Origin: Trichormus variabilis 0441
GTDB taxonomy: Bacteria > Cyanobacteriota > Cyanobacteriia > Cyanobacteriales > Nostocaceae
Length of the DNA stretch: 64,000 nt
Assembly: GCF_009856605.1 (NCBI RefSeq)
Contig: NZ_CP047242.1
Location: 1,982,001-2,046,000 of the forward strand
Direction of reading: 5' to 3'
The first letter of the stretch is position 1. Each line of letters opens with the position of its first letter. Shown one piece after another: positions 18,237 through 27,871 of this stretch. The translations under genes were made by a program, and so were the position numbers. The notes below the pieces were generated by a model. The model was given only the letters and a program-made list of their open reading frames with translations. It did no database searches and was not told the origin of the DNA.

Positions 18237-19121
18237 TCATACTTCCTCTTCCCAAGTACGCAATTGTAAATACACAAGAACCAAAGCCATAGCTAACAGT
18301 ACTGTTGCGGCGGCGGCAGCGTAACCAAAATCGAATTGTCCGAAAGCTTCTTGGTAAATGTAGTAAACCAGTAAGTTGGTTGTATTTAAGGGGCCTCCAC
18401 CGGTCATTACGTAAACTTGCTCAAAACTCCGCAATGTGAAAATAGCCGTGGTGACAGTGGCAAAGATTAAAGTAGGTCTTAATCCTGGTAGGGTGATATG
18501 CCAAAATTGTCGCCAACCATTGGCACCATCTAATTCTGCGGCTTCGTAGCGACTGGGGGGAATGGCTTGCAATCCTGCCAAGAACACCACCATATTAAAC
18601 CCTAGTTGTTTCCAAATACTTAAAATAATTAGTACAGGCATTGCCCAAAATGTATCGCCTAACCAAGAAATTGCTGGGATGCCAAATATATTTAAAAATG
18701 CGTTTACCGGGCCAGAGGTTTGAAACAACCAACGAAAGCCTAACCCAGCAGCAACCAGAGAAATAATTGATGGCAGAAAATAGGCACTACGTAGCACCCC
18801 CCGCAAGGCCATAGAACGGTTCAATAAAACTGCCAGCCCCAAGGGAATCACTAAGCTGGGGATTACAGAAGCTACGGTAAAGTAGACGGTGTTGCCAATA
18901 ACTTGCCAAAAATCAGGGTTAAGTAACAATCGCCAGTAGTTCTTGAAACCTACCCAATATGTACCTGTGGAAGTGAAACTACCAGCAGTAAAGCTTAGAT
19001 AAAACAGATAGGCAATAGGCCACAGGACAAATAAACCCAACAAAATTACAGCCGGGGCAAGAAAAGTCCAAGCGGCGAATGTATCATTGTCTAACCATGA
19101 CTTAGTGGATATTTTTGGCAT
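18237..19121 (-). CDS. sugar ABC transporter permease (MalF/UgpA type)
   Basis: A 294-residue inner-membrane permease with six hydrophobic helices. The cytoplasmic EAA loop YEAAELDGANGWRQFWHITL (about 192-211) is the site that contacts the ATPase. The N-terminal TFLAPAVILLGLFVLWPIAY start and the general pattern place it in the carbohydrate uptake CUT1 family. AGAGGA lies 9-14 bases upstream of ATG 19121. No solute-binding protein, second permease or ATPase is adjacent in this window, so the rest of the transporter must be encoded elsewhere (the gene order downstream is interrupted by the acyltransferase). Confidence 0.92.
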   Translation of the reverse strand: MPKISTKSWLDNDTFAAWTFLAPAVILLGLFVLWPIAYLFYLSFTAGSFTSTGTYWVGFKNYWRLLLNPDFWQVIGNTVYFTVASVIPSLVIPLGLAVLLNRSMALRGVLRSAYFLPSIISLVAAGLGFRWLFQTSGPVNAFLNIFGIPAISWLGDTFWAMPVLIILSIWKQLGFNMVVFLAGLQAIPPSRYEAAELDGANGWRQFWHITLPGLRPTLIFATVTTAIFTLRSFEQVYVMTGGGPLNTTNLLVYYIYQEAFGQFDFGYAAAAATVLLAMALVLVYLQLRTWEEEV

Positions 19122-19203
19122 TATAATTTTCCTCTCAGCTGTCTTGAAAATGGGTGTAAGAGCGTGTTTGAAAATTGGTTTATTGTGATTTTAGACACTT
19201 GTT

Positions 19204-19279
19204 GATCCCCCCTCACCCCCCTTAAAAAGGGGGGAACTAAAATCAAAGTCCCCCTTTTTAAGGGGGATTTAGGGGGATC
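19204..19279. repeat. nested inverted repeat (G/C-rich)
   Basis: Outer arms GATCCCCC (19204-19211) and GGGGGATC (19272-19279) enclose two smaller hairpins, one from a CCCCCC/GGGGGG pair (19216-19234) and one from TCCCCC/GGGGGA (19249-19267). This is a dispersed cyanobacterial repeat type, sitting in the gap between the divergent permease and purN genes. Confidence 0.7.
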
Positions 19280-19435
19280 TAAAATATTTGGCTACACCAA
19301 TAGGGATTTTTCAAACATCCTCTAAGGGTGTAGGTAAAAGAAATTTACTCATGAGTAGCTAGCTTGAAAGTGCTGAGTGTATATTCTTTCCCCGTCTCCA
19401 GTCCCCATTCCCTAATTTTGAATTTTGAATTGTTT

Positions 19436-20092
19436 ATGACCCTCCGCTCTGATTCTACCTTTAGCCTTGTTTCTCCCAGCATTAATACACACCAATTTTC
19501 TCATGGCGCTCCTGTGAAACTGGGGGTAATGGCTTCTGGTAGTGGTAGCAATTTTGAGGCAGTTGCTCAAGCTATTGAAGACCAGCAACTCAATGCCCAA
19601 ATCCAAGTTTTAATTTACAATAATCCCACGGCTAAAGCAGCAACTAGAGCAGCTAATAGAGGAATAGAAACGGTTTTGTTAAACCACCGGGAATACAAAA
19701 ATCGGGAAGTTCTTGATCAAAAAATTGTTGAAACTCTACGGCAATATGATGTGGAATGGATAGTTTTAGCTGGTTGGATGCGTGTGGTGACATCGGTTTT
19801 AATTGATGCCTTTCCCCGGAAGATTATTAATATTCACCCTAGTTTGTTACCTAGTTTTAAAGGCATTCACGCTGTGGAACAAGCTTTAGAGGCTCAGGTA
19901 AAAATTACAGGCTGCACTGTGCATTTAGTTTCTCTAGAAGTGGATAGCGGGCCGATTTTGATGCAGGCGGCCGTGCCAATATTAACCGATGACACAGCAG
20001 AAACACTCCACGCCAGAATTCAGATTCAGGAACACCGTATATTACCACAGGCGATCGCTCTGGCGACTCAAAATAATAGGACTTACGCATGA
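19436..20092 (+). CDS. purN: phosphoribosylglycinamide formyltransferase, C-terminus altered by a repeat
   Basis: A 218-residue enzyme that transfers a formyl group from 10-formyltetrahydrofolate to GAR in purine synthesis. The catalytic triad is present: Asn132 and His134 in INIHPSLLPS and Asp170 in LEVDSGPIL. The N-terminal GVMASGSGSNF binds the phosphate of GAR. ATG 19436 is taken; an upstream GTG at 19364 would add 24 residues that are not family-like. The last codons and the TGA stop (20090-20092) fall within the left terminal repeat of a miniature element (20077-20228), so the extreme C-terminus has been rewritten. The core ends earlier, so activity is probably kept. Confidence 0.92.
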   Translation: MTLRSDSTFSLVSPSINTHQFSHGAPVKLGVMASGSGSNFEAVAQAIEDQQLNAQIQVLIYNNPTAKAATRAANRGIETVLLNHREYKNREVLDQKIVETLRQYDVEWIVLAGWMRVVTSVLIDAFPRKIINIHPSLLPSFKGIHAVEQALEAQVKITGCTVHLVSLEVDSGPILMQAAVPILTDDTAETLHARIQIQEHRILPQAIALATQNNRTYA

Positions 20093-20228
20093 AAGCTAAA
20101 GATCAAGGGTTTGGAGAAGGGTATAGGGGTGTAGGGTATAGGGGTATAGGGGTATAGGGGTATAAATGTTTGAAACCCTTACACCCTTACACCCGGTCTC
20201 AACAGACAACCTGTGTGCGTAAGTCCTA
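20077..20228. mobile_element. 152-bp MITE-like element, copy 1
   Basis: Perfect 13-bp terminal inverted repeats TAGGACTTACGCA (20077-20089) and TGCGTAAGTCCTA (20216-20228) flank a non-coding core of GGGGTATA tandem repeats and a C-rich TTACACCC run. TA at both ends suggests a TA target, as for IS630/Tc1-type transposases, which is inference. A second full copy is at 35558-35678 and partial copies at 36388 and 63332. No transposase is encoded. The left end overlaps the purN stop codon. Confidence 0.85.
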
Positions 20229-20253
20229 GCTAATTTAGCGGAAGTGTTGTGTT

Positions 20254-20835
20254 CTAAGACTGGCGTAGTTTCCACAAACAACTAGAAACCAAATTGGTCA
20301 TGATATGAGCCACAATTGGCACTAGCAAGTTACCACTCCACAAGGCACTATACCCCAGTATGACCCCAACAATGGTTGCCCAAATGACGTAAGGCCATTG
20401 TTGGGAACCACTCAGGTGCAGAATTCCAAAGCATAAACTAGAACCAATAACGGCGAAATGATCTAAGCCTAAAGCGGGTAACATAACACCGCGAAATAAT
20501 AATTCTTCACTTAATCCTGGTAGTAACCCCAACCAAATTAAGTCAGGCCAAGCTAAGGGTTTCAGCACTAATTCTAAATAATAGTCGGCGCTTCTGCGGT
20601 ATGCCTTCCAAAAACTATAAGCTAGCCCACTTAAAACAGTAATAATTAACCCTACACCAAGCCCCAGCAAAAAATCTCTTGGGTACCAATGCCATTCAAA
20701 TAACAAAAAGTTCCCAAAGCGTAACCATAGTTTAGCAACTGTCCACAACAAGACGGCAGTTACACCCATCGCCACTAGCACTTGGGTACGTGTTAAGTAT
20801 GGAATTTCTGGTTCTTGTTTTTGTTGTTCAACCAC
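20254..20835 (-). CDS. CPBP-family intramembrane metalloprotease (Abi)
   Basis: A 193-residue membrane protein with about six helices. The family signature is complete: SEELLFRG (EExxxR, Glu110, Glu111, Arg115), then LCFGILHLSG with the His ligand, and a conserved late Asn region. CPBP (CAAX protease and bacteriocin-processing) enzymes cleave substrates within the membrane; in bacteria many act in bacteriocin self-immunity or protein maturation. No bacteriocin genes are adjacent, so the substrate is unknown. Confidence 0.88.
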   Translation of the reverse strand: MVEQQKQEPEIPYLTRTQVLVAMGVTAVLLWTVAKLWLRFGNFLLFEWHWYPRDFLLGLGVGLIITVLSGLAYSFWKAYRRSADYYLELVLKPLAWPDLIWLGLLPGLSEELLFRGVMLPALGLDHFAVIGSSLCFGILHLSGSQQWPYVIWATIVGVILGYSALWSGNLLVPIVAHIMTNLVSSCLWKLRQS

Positions 20836-20845
20836 GGGTGTTTTA

Positions 20846-20925
20846 GGGGATTGGGGATTGGGGACTGGGGATTGGGGATTGGGGAGGAAGAAAATTGACT
20901 ATTGACTATTGACTATTGACTACTG
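20846..20925. repeat. GGGGATT and TTGACTA tandem repeats
   Basis: Tandem GGGGATT/GGGGACT units (about 20846-20885) are followed by four TTGACTA units that run into the 3' end of the DUF3326 gene, where a repeat-derived CTA on the plus strand forms its TAG stop at 20920-20922. The same two units occur together at 57544 and singly elsewhere. Confidence 0.75.
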
Positions 20926-21954
20926 ACAAAGAGACTTTGGATTAATGCCTGCTTTGTGAGCTACTATTAAGCCGACTGCTTCTAAATAAGATTTTACTTG
21001 TGTGGATTTAATTCCTAAGGCTTGGGCAGGGACTTGAATTTGGGTTTGATTTTCCTCTACAGTGATAATCTGGCATTGCTTTTGGCTTAGGCTGAGTAAG
21101 GCGCTGCTACCGCAGGCTGTTGCTGGCATGATAATAGCATCCACCTGCTCTGCCCAAATGTCTTCTAGGTGAGATTGGCTTAACTCTTTCTTTAATATAA
21201 ATTGTGGTGCGCGGCTTAAACCTACGAGTACGCTCGGTAAGAAAGTATAACCTAGTTCTTCTGCCGCAGAACGGGGTGATAAGCCTGGATATGGGGGTTC
21301 TGGCGCTAAAGCGGGGGAATGGGCGCAAGGAATGTGAAAGTTTCTGACTACTAAATGGCTAATGACTGCTTCTGCACCAGCTATGGGGTCTACGCCTTTA
21401 CCGTGGCGGTAGTTTTGTGCTGCTTCCTCATTCATATCATCAGGGAAACGGGCGACAATGGCGATCGCTTCTGCCCCATTTTTATTAATTAATATTTCCG
21501 CCGCTCGTAATAAACTATCGGGGTTGCCAATTGTCCCCCAACTTGCCCCTGATGGTGCAGTCCGTAATTCTACATTCAAGGGCGCATCTGTAATTACATG
21601 GTCTGTGATGGTTAAGCCTAAAGTTGCGCGCGCTGCATCGGCGGCTTGGAGGTGTCGTAGTCTTAAATCTGGCTCAATGCCTTGGTCTAAAAGTAACCCA
21701 ATTTTATTATTGCGTACCGGACGCAAACCCCAGTATCCAGAGGCGAATTTATCAAGCCCATAACCTTCCACATAGAAAGAGTTAGGGATATTCCAGTATA
21801 AACTAGCACCGTTAATAACGTTGGGGTGAGTGATCAGGCGATCGCAAACCTGTGCTATTAATCTAGCAATAGGTAAAGCATCCCCCGCATATCCCCCAAT
21901 CGCTGCACCAATACCAGTAGGTACAATCAAGATAGCAGTGTAAGGACGATTCAT
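20920..21954 (-). CDS. DUF3326 protein
   Basis: A 344-residue cytoplasmic protein of a family conserved in cyanobacteria and plants, without a known function. Diagnostic motifs are the start LIVPTGIGAAIGGYAGDA (9-26), FYVEGYGLDKFASG (about 62-75), ELRTAPSGASWGTIGNPDSL (about 126-145) and HGKGVDPIAGAEAVISH (about 183-199). Length matches full-length family members. The stop codon is supplied by TTGACTA repeats, so the original C-terminus may have been trimmed slightly. Confidence 0.85.
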   Translation of the reverse strand: MNRPYTAILIVPTGIGAAIGGYAGDALPIARLIAQVCDRLITHPNVINGASLYWNIPNSFYVEGYGLDKFASGYWGLRPVRNNKIGLLLDQGIEPDLRLRHLQAADAARATLGLTITDHVITDAPLNVELRTAPSGASWGTIGNPDSLLRAAEILINKNGAEAIAIVARFPDDMNEEAAQNYRHGKGVDPIAGAEAVISHLVVRNFHIPCAHSPALAPEPPYPGLSPRSAAEELGYTFLPSVLVGLSRAPQFILKKELSQSHLEDIWAEQVDAIIMPATACGSSALLSLSQKQCQIITVEENQTQIQVPAQALGIKSTQVKSYLEAVGLIVAHKAGINPKSLCQ

Positions 21955-22088
21955 ATTCAGTGCTGAGTTAATGTAGCTTAAAAATTATTGCGGATGGATG
22001 GGTTAATTTCCAATTGGAGACACTTTAACCCACAATATTTATCAATACTCAGCACTTAGGGACTTCCAGATAAAAAAATGTCCAAAAT

Positions 22089-22153
22089 GTAGGGTGCGTC
22101 AGTGCGAAAAAACTTAGCTGTGACAAGAAATTATTCATGCTGACGCACCCTAC
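22089..22153. mobile_element. 65-bp MITE-like inverted repeat, copy A
   Basis: GTAGGGTGCGTCAG (22089-22102) and CTGACGCACCCTAC (22140-22153) are perfect 14-bp inverted repeats around a 37-base core. A second copy of exactly the same length is at 39282-39346 in the opposite orientation; the cores match at 25 of 37 positions by hand alignment. It lies 49 bp past the stop of the small gene at 22203 and could act as a 3' hairpin. Confidence 0.8.
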
Positions 22154-22202
22154 TAACCTTCAATTTGGAATAATTTATTTTTTGGTGTTCCCTGAAAACT
22201 CC

Positions 22203-22385
22203 CTACTCAGCACTAGCAGTAGTAACCACAGCTTCTACTGTCGCCTTTTGCTGTTCATCATCTACAGCAGTAATCGCCCAACGCAGAGGTTCACCTTGCT
22301 TTTGCAACTCAGCCTCAATTGCTTGTTGCAACTCTGTGGGTGTTTCTTGGATGTCGATTTCTGCACTGATAAAATGAGTTGTCAT
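22203..22385 (-). CDS. small conserved protein downstream of ferredoxin (60 aa)
   Basis: A 60-residue protein beginning MTTHFISAEIDIQETPTELQ. The pattern beta-helix-beta (EAELQKQGEPLRWAITAVD, ATVEAVVTT) suggests a compact alpha/beta fold. It is recognised as a small conserved cyanobacterial protein without a function. ATG 22385 is used; the longer frame would need a TTG at 22442 and adds residues that look unlike coding sequence. It follows the ferredoxin gene by 162 bp on the same strand. Confidence 0.7.
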   Translation of the reverse strand: MTTHFISAEIDIQETPTELQQAIEAELQKQGEPLRWAITAVDDEQQKATVEAVVTTASAE

Positions 22386-22547
22386 CGCTGTCAATCCAGT
22401 TGATTTGTAGCTTCTAGAATAACCGATTTCAGCCGTATGCAAATACTGAGTTGATTTTATAGTTGGTGTAAACGGTAATGGGTAATAGCGAATAGGTAAT
22501 TGTTTTTTACTATTACCTATTACCCATTACCAATTACCAAAATTATC

Positions 22548-22862
22548 TTACTTACCGAATTGCTTTTGATAAACAGTGTCTTCTTTTTCGGTTTCAATTT
22601 TCAAATCGGAACGAGGATAAGCTACACAAAGTAATGCGTAACCTTGTTGTTGTAGTTCTGGGCTAACCCCCATACCATCAGTTTGATCTACAGTTCCGGT
22701 AATAATTTGACCAGCACAAGTTGTACAAACACCAGCATGGCAAGAACTAGGTAAATCTAGCCCTTGTTCATCTGCAACTGATAAAATGGTTTTGTCTTCA
22801 GGAACTTGTAAAGTGTGGGTTTTGCCTTGGTGGAGAATCTCAACGGTGTATGTTTTAGACAT
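22548..22862 (-). CDS. [2Fe-2S] plant-type ferredoxin
   Basis: A 104-residue ferredoxin. The cluster ligands are Cys41, Cys46 and Cys49 in the SSCHAGVCTTC motif and Cys79 in ALLCVAYP, the standard plant-type arrangement. The sequence has a longer C-terminal tail (KIETEKEDTVYQKQFGK) than photosynthetic PetF, so it is more likely a divergent accessory ferredoxin than the main photosystem I acceptor. ATG 22862 gives the start MSKTYTVEI; an upstream TTG would add only two residues. Confidence 0.93.
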   Translation of the reverse strand: MSKTYTVEILHQGKTHTLQVPEDKTILSVADEQGLDLPSSCHAGVCTTCAGQIITGTVDQTDGMGVSPELQQQGYALLCVAYPRSDLKIETEKEDTVYQKQFGK

Positions 22863-23148
22863 ATACAAAATCAGAGTGAAGCAAATGACAAATGAAATAT
22901 CTTATCTTATAAATAGGTAGCCAATCAAATAGTGCAAGGGCAACACAAGAATTATTTGCAAATAGCTTTAACTCCGAAAGTAGCTATACAGTAATAATTA
23001 TAAGTCCTTGCCAGACAAAAAAATAAAGTAAGGAATTTCACTTTCTTTTAGTTCTGCCGGGAAAGACTGATAAGGTGATATTCTCCTGCAACCTAGAGAG
23101 TGATTATAAAATTTGCCAACAGTTAAACCAAACATCTTGGAGTAAACA

Positions 23149-25779
23149 ATGCTGGAATCATACCGTCAACACGTTGCCGAAAGAGCAGCACTAGGCATTC
23201 CGCCCTTACCGTTGGATGCAAAACAAACTTCAGAATTATGTGAATTGCTGAAGAATCCACCAAAGGGTGAAGAAGATACATTATTACATTTATTGCGCGA
23301 TCGCGTTTCCCCTGGTGTTGATCCGGCGGCTTACGTCAAAGCTGGATTTCTCACCGCCATTGCCAAACAAGAAGTCAAAAGTCCCATCATTTCGTCCATA
23401 GACGCGGTGCAGTTGTTGGGAACAATGGTAGGCGGCTATAATGTGCAATCCTTAATCGAGTTGCTGCAATTCGCCACAGTATCCGTCTCTGACTCTTCCG
23501 AAACACCCTTAGTTATGGGTGGAGAAGGCAAAGAACCCATAGCAGCCTACGCCGCCGCCGCCCTCAGCAAAACCTTGCTGGTGTATGATGCTTTTCACGA
23601 TATTGTGGAACTAGCAAAAACCAACCCCTACGCTAAACGGGTAGTTGATTCTTGGGCAGCAGCCGAGTGGTTTACATCTCGCCCCCAACTGCCAGAATAT
23701 ATTAACGTCACAGTCTTTAAAGTACCAGGGGAAACCAACACCGACGATTTATCCCCCGCTACCCACGCCACCACTCGCCCAGATATTCCCTTACACGCCC
23801 TAGCAATGCTAGAGTCAAGGCAACCTGGAAGCTTAGAAACTATTACTGAATTGAAGAAAAAAGGACATCCCGTTGCTTACGTCGGCGATGTAGTCGGTAC
23901 TGGTTCTTCTCGCAAATCGGCGATTAACTCAGTTTTGTGGCATACAGGCGAAGATATTCCATTTGTACCCAACAAACGCGCTGGGGGGTATATTTTAGGT
24001 GGGGCGATCGCTCCCATCTTTTTCAACACTGCTGAAGATGCCGGTGCTTTGCCTATCCAGTGCGATGTCACCAAGTTAGAAACTGGTATGGTGATTACCA
24101 TCTATCCCTACAAAGGCGAAATCACCAACGAAGACGGCGAAGTTATTTCTACCTTCACCCTCAAACCAGACACCATCCTCGATGAAGTCCGCGCCGGTGG
24201 ACGCATCCCCCTACTAATCGGCCGTACCCTCACCGACAAAACCCGTCAAGCCCTTGGTTTAGAACCCAGCACTTTATTTATCCGTCCCCAGCCACCAGCA
24301 GACACAGGTAAAGGCTACACCCTAGCCCAGAAAATGGTAGGTAAAGCCTGCGGTTTACCAGGTGTCCGTCCCGGTACATCTTGCGAACCCATCATGACTA
24401 CCGTTGGTTCCCAGGATACCACCGGCCCCATGACCCGCGACGAATTAAAAGAACTGGCTTGTTTAGGTTTCAGTGCTGATTTAGTCCTGCAAACCTTCTG
24501 TCATACCGCCGCCTATCCCAAACCCGTAGACATCAAAACTCACCACGAACTACCAGATTTCTTCTCTTCCCGCGCGGGTGTCGCCTTACGTCCCGGTGAT
24601 GGTATCATTCACTCTTGGCTCAACCGGATGCTGTTACCCGACACCGTCGGTACAGGTGGCGACTCTCATACCCGCTTCCCCTTGGGTATTTCCTTCCCCG
24701 CAGGTTCCGGGTTAGTCGCCTTTGCTGGTGCGTTGGGTGTGATGCCCTTGGATATGCCAGAATCAGTTTTGGTACGATTCAAAGGCGAATTGCAACCAGG
24801 AATTACCTTGCGAGATATTGTCAACGCCATTCCCTACGTCGCCATTCAACAAGGTTTACTCACAGTCGAGAAGGAGAACAAGAAAAATATCTTCTCTGGA
24901 CGCATCATGGAAATTGAAGGCTTACCAGACTTAAAAGTCGAACAAGCCTTTGAACTTACCGATGCTACCGCCGAACGTTCTTGCGCCGGTTCCACCATTA
25001 AACTGAGTGTTGAAACAGTCGCCGAATATCTGCGTTCCAACGTAGCCTTACTGAAGAACATGATTGCACGGGGTTATCAAGACTCCCGCACCCTCCTACG
25101 CCGTATCGCCAAAATGGAAGAATGGTTAGCCAACCCAGTGTTATTAGAAGGCGATGCAGATGCGGAATATGCAGCCATAATTGAAATTGATTTAAACGAC
25201 ATCAAAGAACCAATTGTCGCTGCTCCCAACGACCCCGATAATGTTAAGTTATTATCAGAAGTTGCTAATGACCCAGTACAAGAAGTATTCCTTGGTTCTT
25301 GTATGACAAACATTGGTCATTATCGCGCCACAGCCAAAGTTTTGGAAGGTGCAGGAGAAGTCAAAACTCGCCTGTGGATAGCACCACCAACCCGCATGGA
25401 TGAACACCAATTAAAAGAGGAAGGTGTATACAGCATTTTTGGTGCGGCTGGTGCAAGAACAGAAATGCCTGGATGCAGTTTATGTATGGGAAATCAGGCG
25501 CGAGTTGCTGACGGAACCACAGTATTTTCTACCTCTACCCGCAACTTTAATAACCGCATGGGTAAAGGTGCGCGAGTGTATTTAGGTTCTGCTGAATTAG
25601 CAGCAGTTTGCGCGTTATTAGGTCGCATCCCCACAGTACAAGAATATCTTGATATTGTGGCAAGTAAGATTCATCCTTTTGCTGATAACTTATATCGGTA
25701 TTTGAACTTTGATCAAATAGTCGGTTTTGAGGATGAAGGGCGGGTGATTTCTAAGGAGGAGCAAGCTTTGTTGCTATAG
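23149..25779 (+). CDS. acnB: bifunctional aconitate hydratase 2/2-methylisocitrate dehydratase
   Basis: An 876-residue AcnB-type aconitase of the citric acid cycle, isomerising citrate to isocitrate through a [4Fe-4S] cluster. AcnB order is seen: N-terminal helical HEAT-like domain (1-160), then the swivelling domain with NTDDLSPA (about 192-199) and GTGSSRKSA, then the large catalytic part with DSHTRFPLG (about 504-512). Cluster ligands are Cys718 in GSCMTNIGH and Cys776 and Cys779 in CSLCMGNQ. Length is normal. AcnB can also bind mRNA when iron is scarce in E. coli; whether this one does is unknown. Cluster-handling genes (BolA/Grx) lie 30 kb away. Confidence 0.96.
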   Translation: MLESYRQHVAERAALGIPPLPLDAKQTSELCELLKNPPKGEEDTLLHLLRDRVSPGVDPAAYVKAGFLTAIAKQEVKSPIISSIDAVQLLGTMVGGYNVQSLIELLQFATVSVSDSSETPLVMGGEGKEPIAAYAAAALSKTLLVYDAFHDIVELAKTNPYAKRVVDSWAAAEWFTSRPQLPEYINVTVFKVPGETNTDDLSPATHATTRPDIPLHALAMLESRQPGSLETITELKKKGHPVAYVGDVVGTGSSRKSAINSVLWHTGEDIPFVPNKRAGGYILGGAIAPIFFNTAEDAGALPIQCDVTKLETGMVITIYPYKGEITNEDGEVISTFTLKPDTILDEVRAGGRIPLLIGRTLTDKTRQALGLEPSTLFIRPQPPADTGKGYTLAQKMVGKACGLPGVRPGTSCEPIMTTVGSQDTTGPMTRDELKELACLGFSADLVLQTFCHTAAYPKPVDIKTHHELPDFFSSRAGVALRPGDGIIHSWLNRMLLPDTVGTGGDSHTRFPLGISFPAGSGLVAFAGALGVMPLDMPESVLVRFKGELQPGITLRDIVNAIPYVAIQQGLLTVEKENKKNIFSGRIMEIEGLPDLKVEQAFELTDATAERSCAGSTIKLSVETVAEYLRSNVALLKNMIARGYQDSRTLLRRIAKMEEWLANPVLLEGDADAEYAAIIEIDLNDIKEPIVAAPNDPDNVKLLSEVANDPVQEVFLGSCMTNIGHYRATAKVLEGAGEVKTRLWIAPPTRMDEHQLKEEGVYSIFGAAGARTEMPGCSLCMGNQARVADGTTVFSTSTRNFNNRMGKGARVYLGSAELAAVCALLGRIPTVQEYLDIVASKIHPFADNLYRYLNFDQIVGFEDEGRVISKEEQALLL

Positions 25780-25843
25780 TTTAACTAGGGTGAGTCTTCA
25801 TGGCTCACCTCTAATTAGATAAATTTCTTCCGGCTTATTAAGT

Positions 25844-27724
25844 TTACAAAGGAAGAGTTCCTTGTTTATCCGTTATTGCTTTTTGCCTCTCTTTTGAAAG
25901 ATTTTTATTTGTGATTCCCATTTCTGTCAAAATAAAATCAGTCCAAGATTCTTGTTTACAGATTTTTTCGTAGTCTGGTGAGATAGATTTAAAATTTTGC
26001 TGACTGTATTTTTGAGCAAAACTAATTAATTTATTATTAGCTTCAACAAAGATTTTTTCTGATTCTTCAGTTTTATCAAGAATACGAAGTAATTCATTAC
26101 AATATCTTTCAATTTCTTTTTTGTTTTTACAACTTACACAATCACCAGGAATAGCAAGATATTTAAAAATCATTAACAAATAATACTTAACCACTGTTGA
26201 GGTATCTTTCTTATTATAATTTCTATTAAATGATGGTTTTTTATACAGAGAGTTCAACTGATAAAACGCCCATGAACTTGTGTAATATGCTATTGGATAA
26301 TGATCCTTGTGAAAAATATCACTTCCAATTCTATCAATTAACTTTTGATCAAAATATTTGACTTTATGAGGCTCATCTAAAAACATTGCGGTAAAACTTT
26401 TGATCTGAGGTTGGATCTTAATAATCCTAGTTTTAATAACGCTTTGATTAAAAAACTGTCCTGGTCTTCTTTCATAGTAAAGATATTTACTATGTCTCGG
26501 TTCTTGACTTTCATAACATTCTTCTAATTTTTTATTAAAATCAGATAAAGCTGCAAGTAATTCTTTTTTAACTTCTGTTTGGGAATTTGTTGCTTTTATT
26601 ATTTTATTTCTGATATTGTCATCATCTGTTTCAATGATTCTAACAGGTATTATTATATCATCTATGTTAGGAAAGTCTTTACACATATCTAAAACATGAC
26701 TGGTTTGACAACCATTAACAACCTGATAATCAATTAATTGGTATTTATCATCATCTATGATATTTAAATTGTGCGTAATAATTGTTATTCCATTATTTAG
26801 CAGTGGGAAAAGATTTACTTCTTCTGTTGATTTTAGAGTTTCTTTTATGGCTTCATTTATTGAATTATCTTCTCCTACTCCTAAAAAACCTCTAATATTA
26901 TCATAAAAAATAACATCTCTAATATTTTTATCTTCATCCAAAATTATATTTTTAAACTGTTCAAAAGATACTGCTGTTATATAAGCTCTTTTTACTCCTG
27001 GAACTTTTAAAGTAAAATACTTACTGACTCTAATTGTAGCTTCGACTTGACGCTTGGTTTGTCTATATAGTTTTTCAATTTTGTCAGATCCCCATAGGTA
27101 AAAATTAATTCCTGACAAAAACCTTAATTTTTCTTCTAGTTCTTTAACAAGTCTTGCTTGTTTAAGTTTAATTGTAGAATCAGCATCTTTATGAGAAATA
27201 CAAATATAGTATATATGACACTCTGGTTTCTTGTCTCGTGTATTTATAATATACTTTTTAAGTAAATAAGATGCTAGAGCAGCTTTTTCTTTAACCTGCT
27301 CACTTCTTGAATATATAGGTTGTATATCCCTATAATCAGCAAAGAAATCTTGTACTGCATCAATAGTTTTTTTAACAACTTCAAATTCAAAGCTATTTTT
27401 TAGTTTTGCTTGAACAAAAATGAATTTTAATTTCAAAGTTCTATTCTTGTTATCGCCAATAATCTGTTCTGCATCTTCTTCAGAATTAACTAAAACATCA
27501 TCAATAAAAATACCTATACCATCTAATCCTGTGTCTTTAGTTTGTCCTGTGTGGACTTTAGTGACATCAAAGTCTTCTGTTCTACGATTGAAAGATGAAA
27601 ACACACAATAATTAGCGAATAACTCAAAATCTGTGTATTCACCCTCTGATTCTATTTCATATTCTGTTAGGTATTGTTGAACGAAACTATTTATTACTGG
27701 GTCTATCATACCTTTGAACCTCAA
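25844..27724 (-). CDS. AIPR-family abortive-infection (phage defence) protein
   Basis: A 626-residue protein. The AIPR domain is recognised from VIFYDNIRGFLG (about 271-282), LFPLLNNGITIITH (305-318) and YQVVNGCQTSH (333-343), then RKNxxK-type KATNSQTEVK (about 377-386). The N-terminus may hold an Mrr-like nuclease: Asp68 in TGLDGIGIF and QAK (105-107) at the end of the beta-strand FIFVQAK, which fits a D...(E/Q)xK active site; this is inference. The gene is very AT-rich with no GCGATCGC octamer, unlike its neighbours, so it is probably a recent arrival. Family members give phage resistance; no partner gene is certain here. Confidence 0.85.
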   Translation of the reverse strand: MRFKGMIDPVINSFVQQYLTEYEIESEGEYTDFELFANYCVFSSFNRRTEDFDVTKVHTGQTKDTGLDGIGIFIDDVLVNSEEDAEQIIGDNKNRTLKLKFIFVQAKLKNSFEFEVVKKTIDAVQDFFADYRDIQPIYSRSEQVKEKAALASYLLKKYIINTRDKKPECHIYYICISHKDADSTIKLKQARLVKELEEKLRFLSGINFYLWGSDKIEKLYRQTKRQVEATIRVSKYFTLKVPGVKRAYITAVSFEQFKNIILDEDKNIRDVIFYDNIRGFLGVGEDNSINEAIKETLKSTEEVNLFPLLNNGITIITHNLNIIDDDKYQLIDYQVVNGCQTSHVLDMCKDFPNIDDIIIPVRIIETDDDNIRNKIIKATNSQTEVKKELLAALSDFNKKLEECYESQEPRHSKYLYYERRPGQFFNQSVIKTRIIKIQPQIKSFTAMFLDEPHKVKYFDQKLIDRIGSDIFHKDHYPIAYYTSSWAFYQLNSLYKKPSFNRNYNKKDTSTVVKYYLLMIFKYLAIPGDCVSCKNKKEIERYCNELLRILDKTEESEKIFVEANNKLISFAQKYSQQNFKSISPDYEKICKQESWTDFILTEMGITNKNLSKERQKAITDKQGTLPL

Positions 27725-27871
27725 TATCTATACAAAAATACTTATAATTATCTATATCATACTTATAATATGCTTTTTGTTTTGAGGGGTATAAAAATGA
27801 ATCTATCCTTATGTTAATGTACAATGTACAACATTTGACAGAGCGATCACATTCCTCCAACATCCCAAACC

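Noticed and set aside
18237..19121. Sugar ABC permease as part of a complete transporter operon
   Set aside because: No binding protein, second permease or ATPase gene is next to it in the window.
19364..19435. Longer purN start at GTG 19364
   Set aside because: The extra residues read through intergenic repeat sequence and do not resemble the family.
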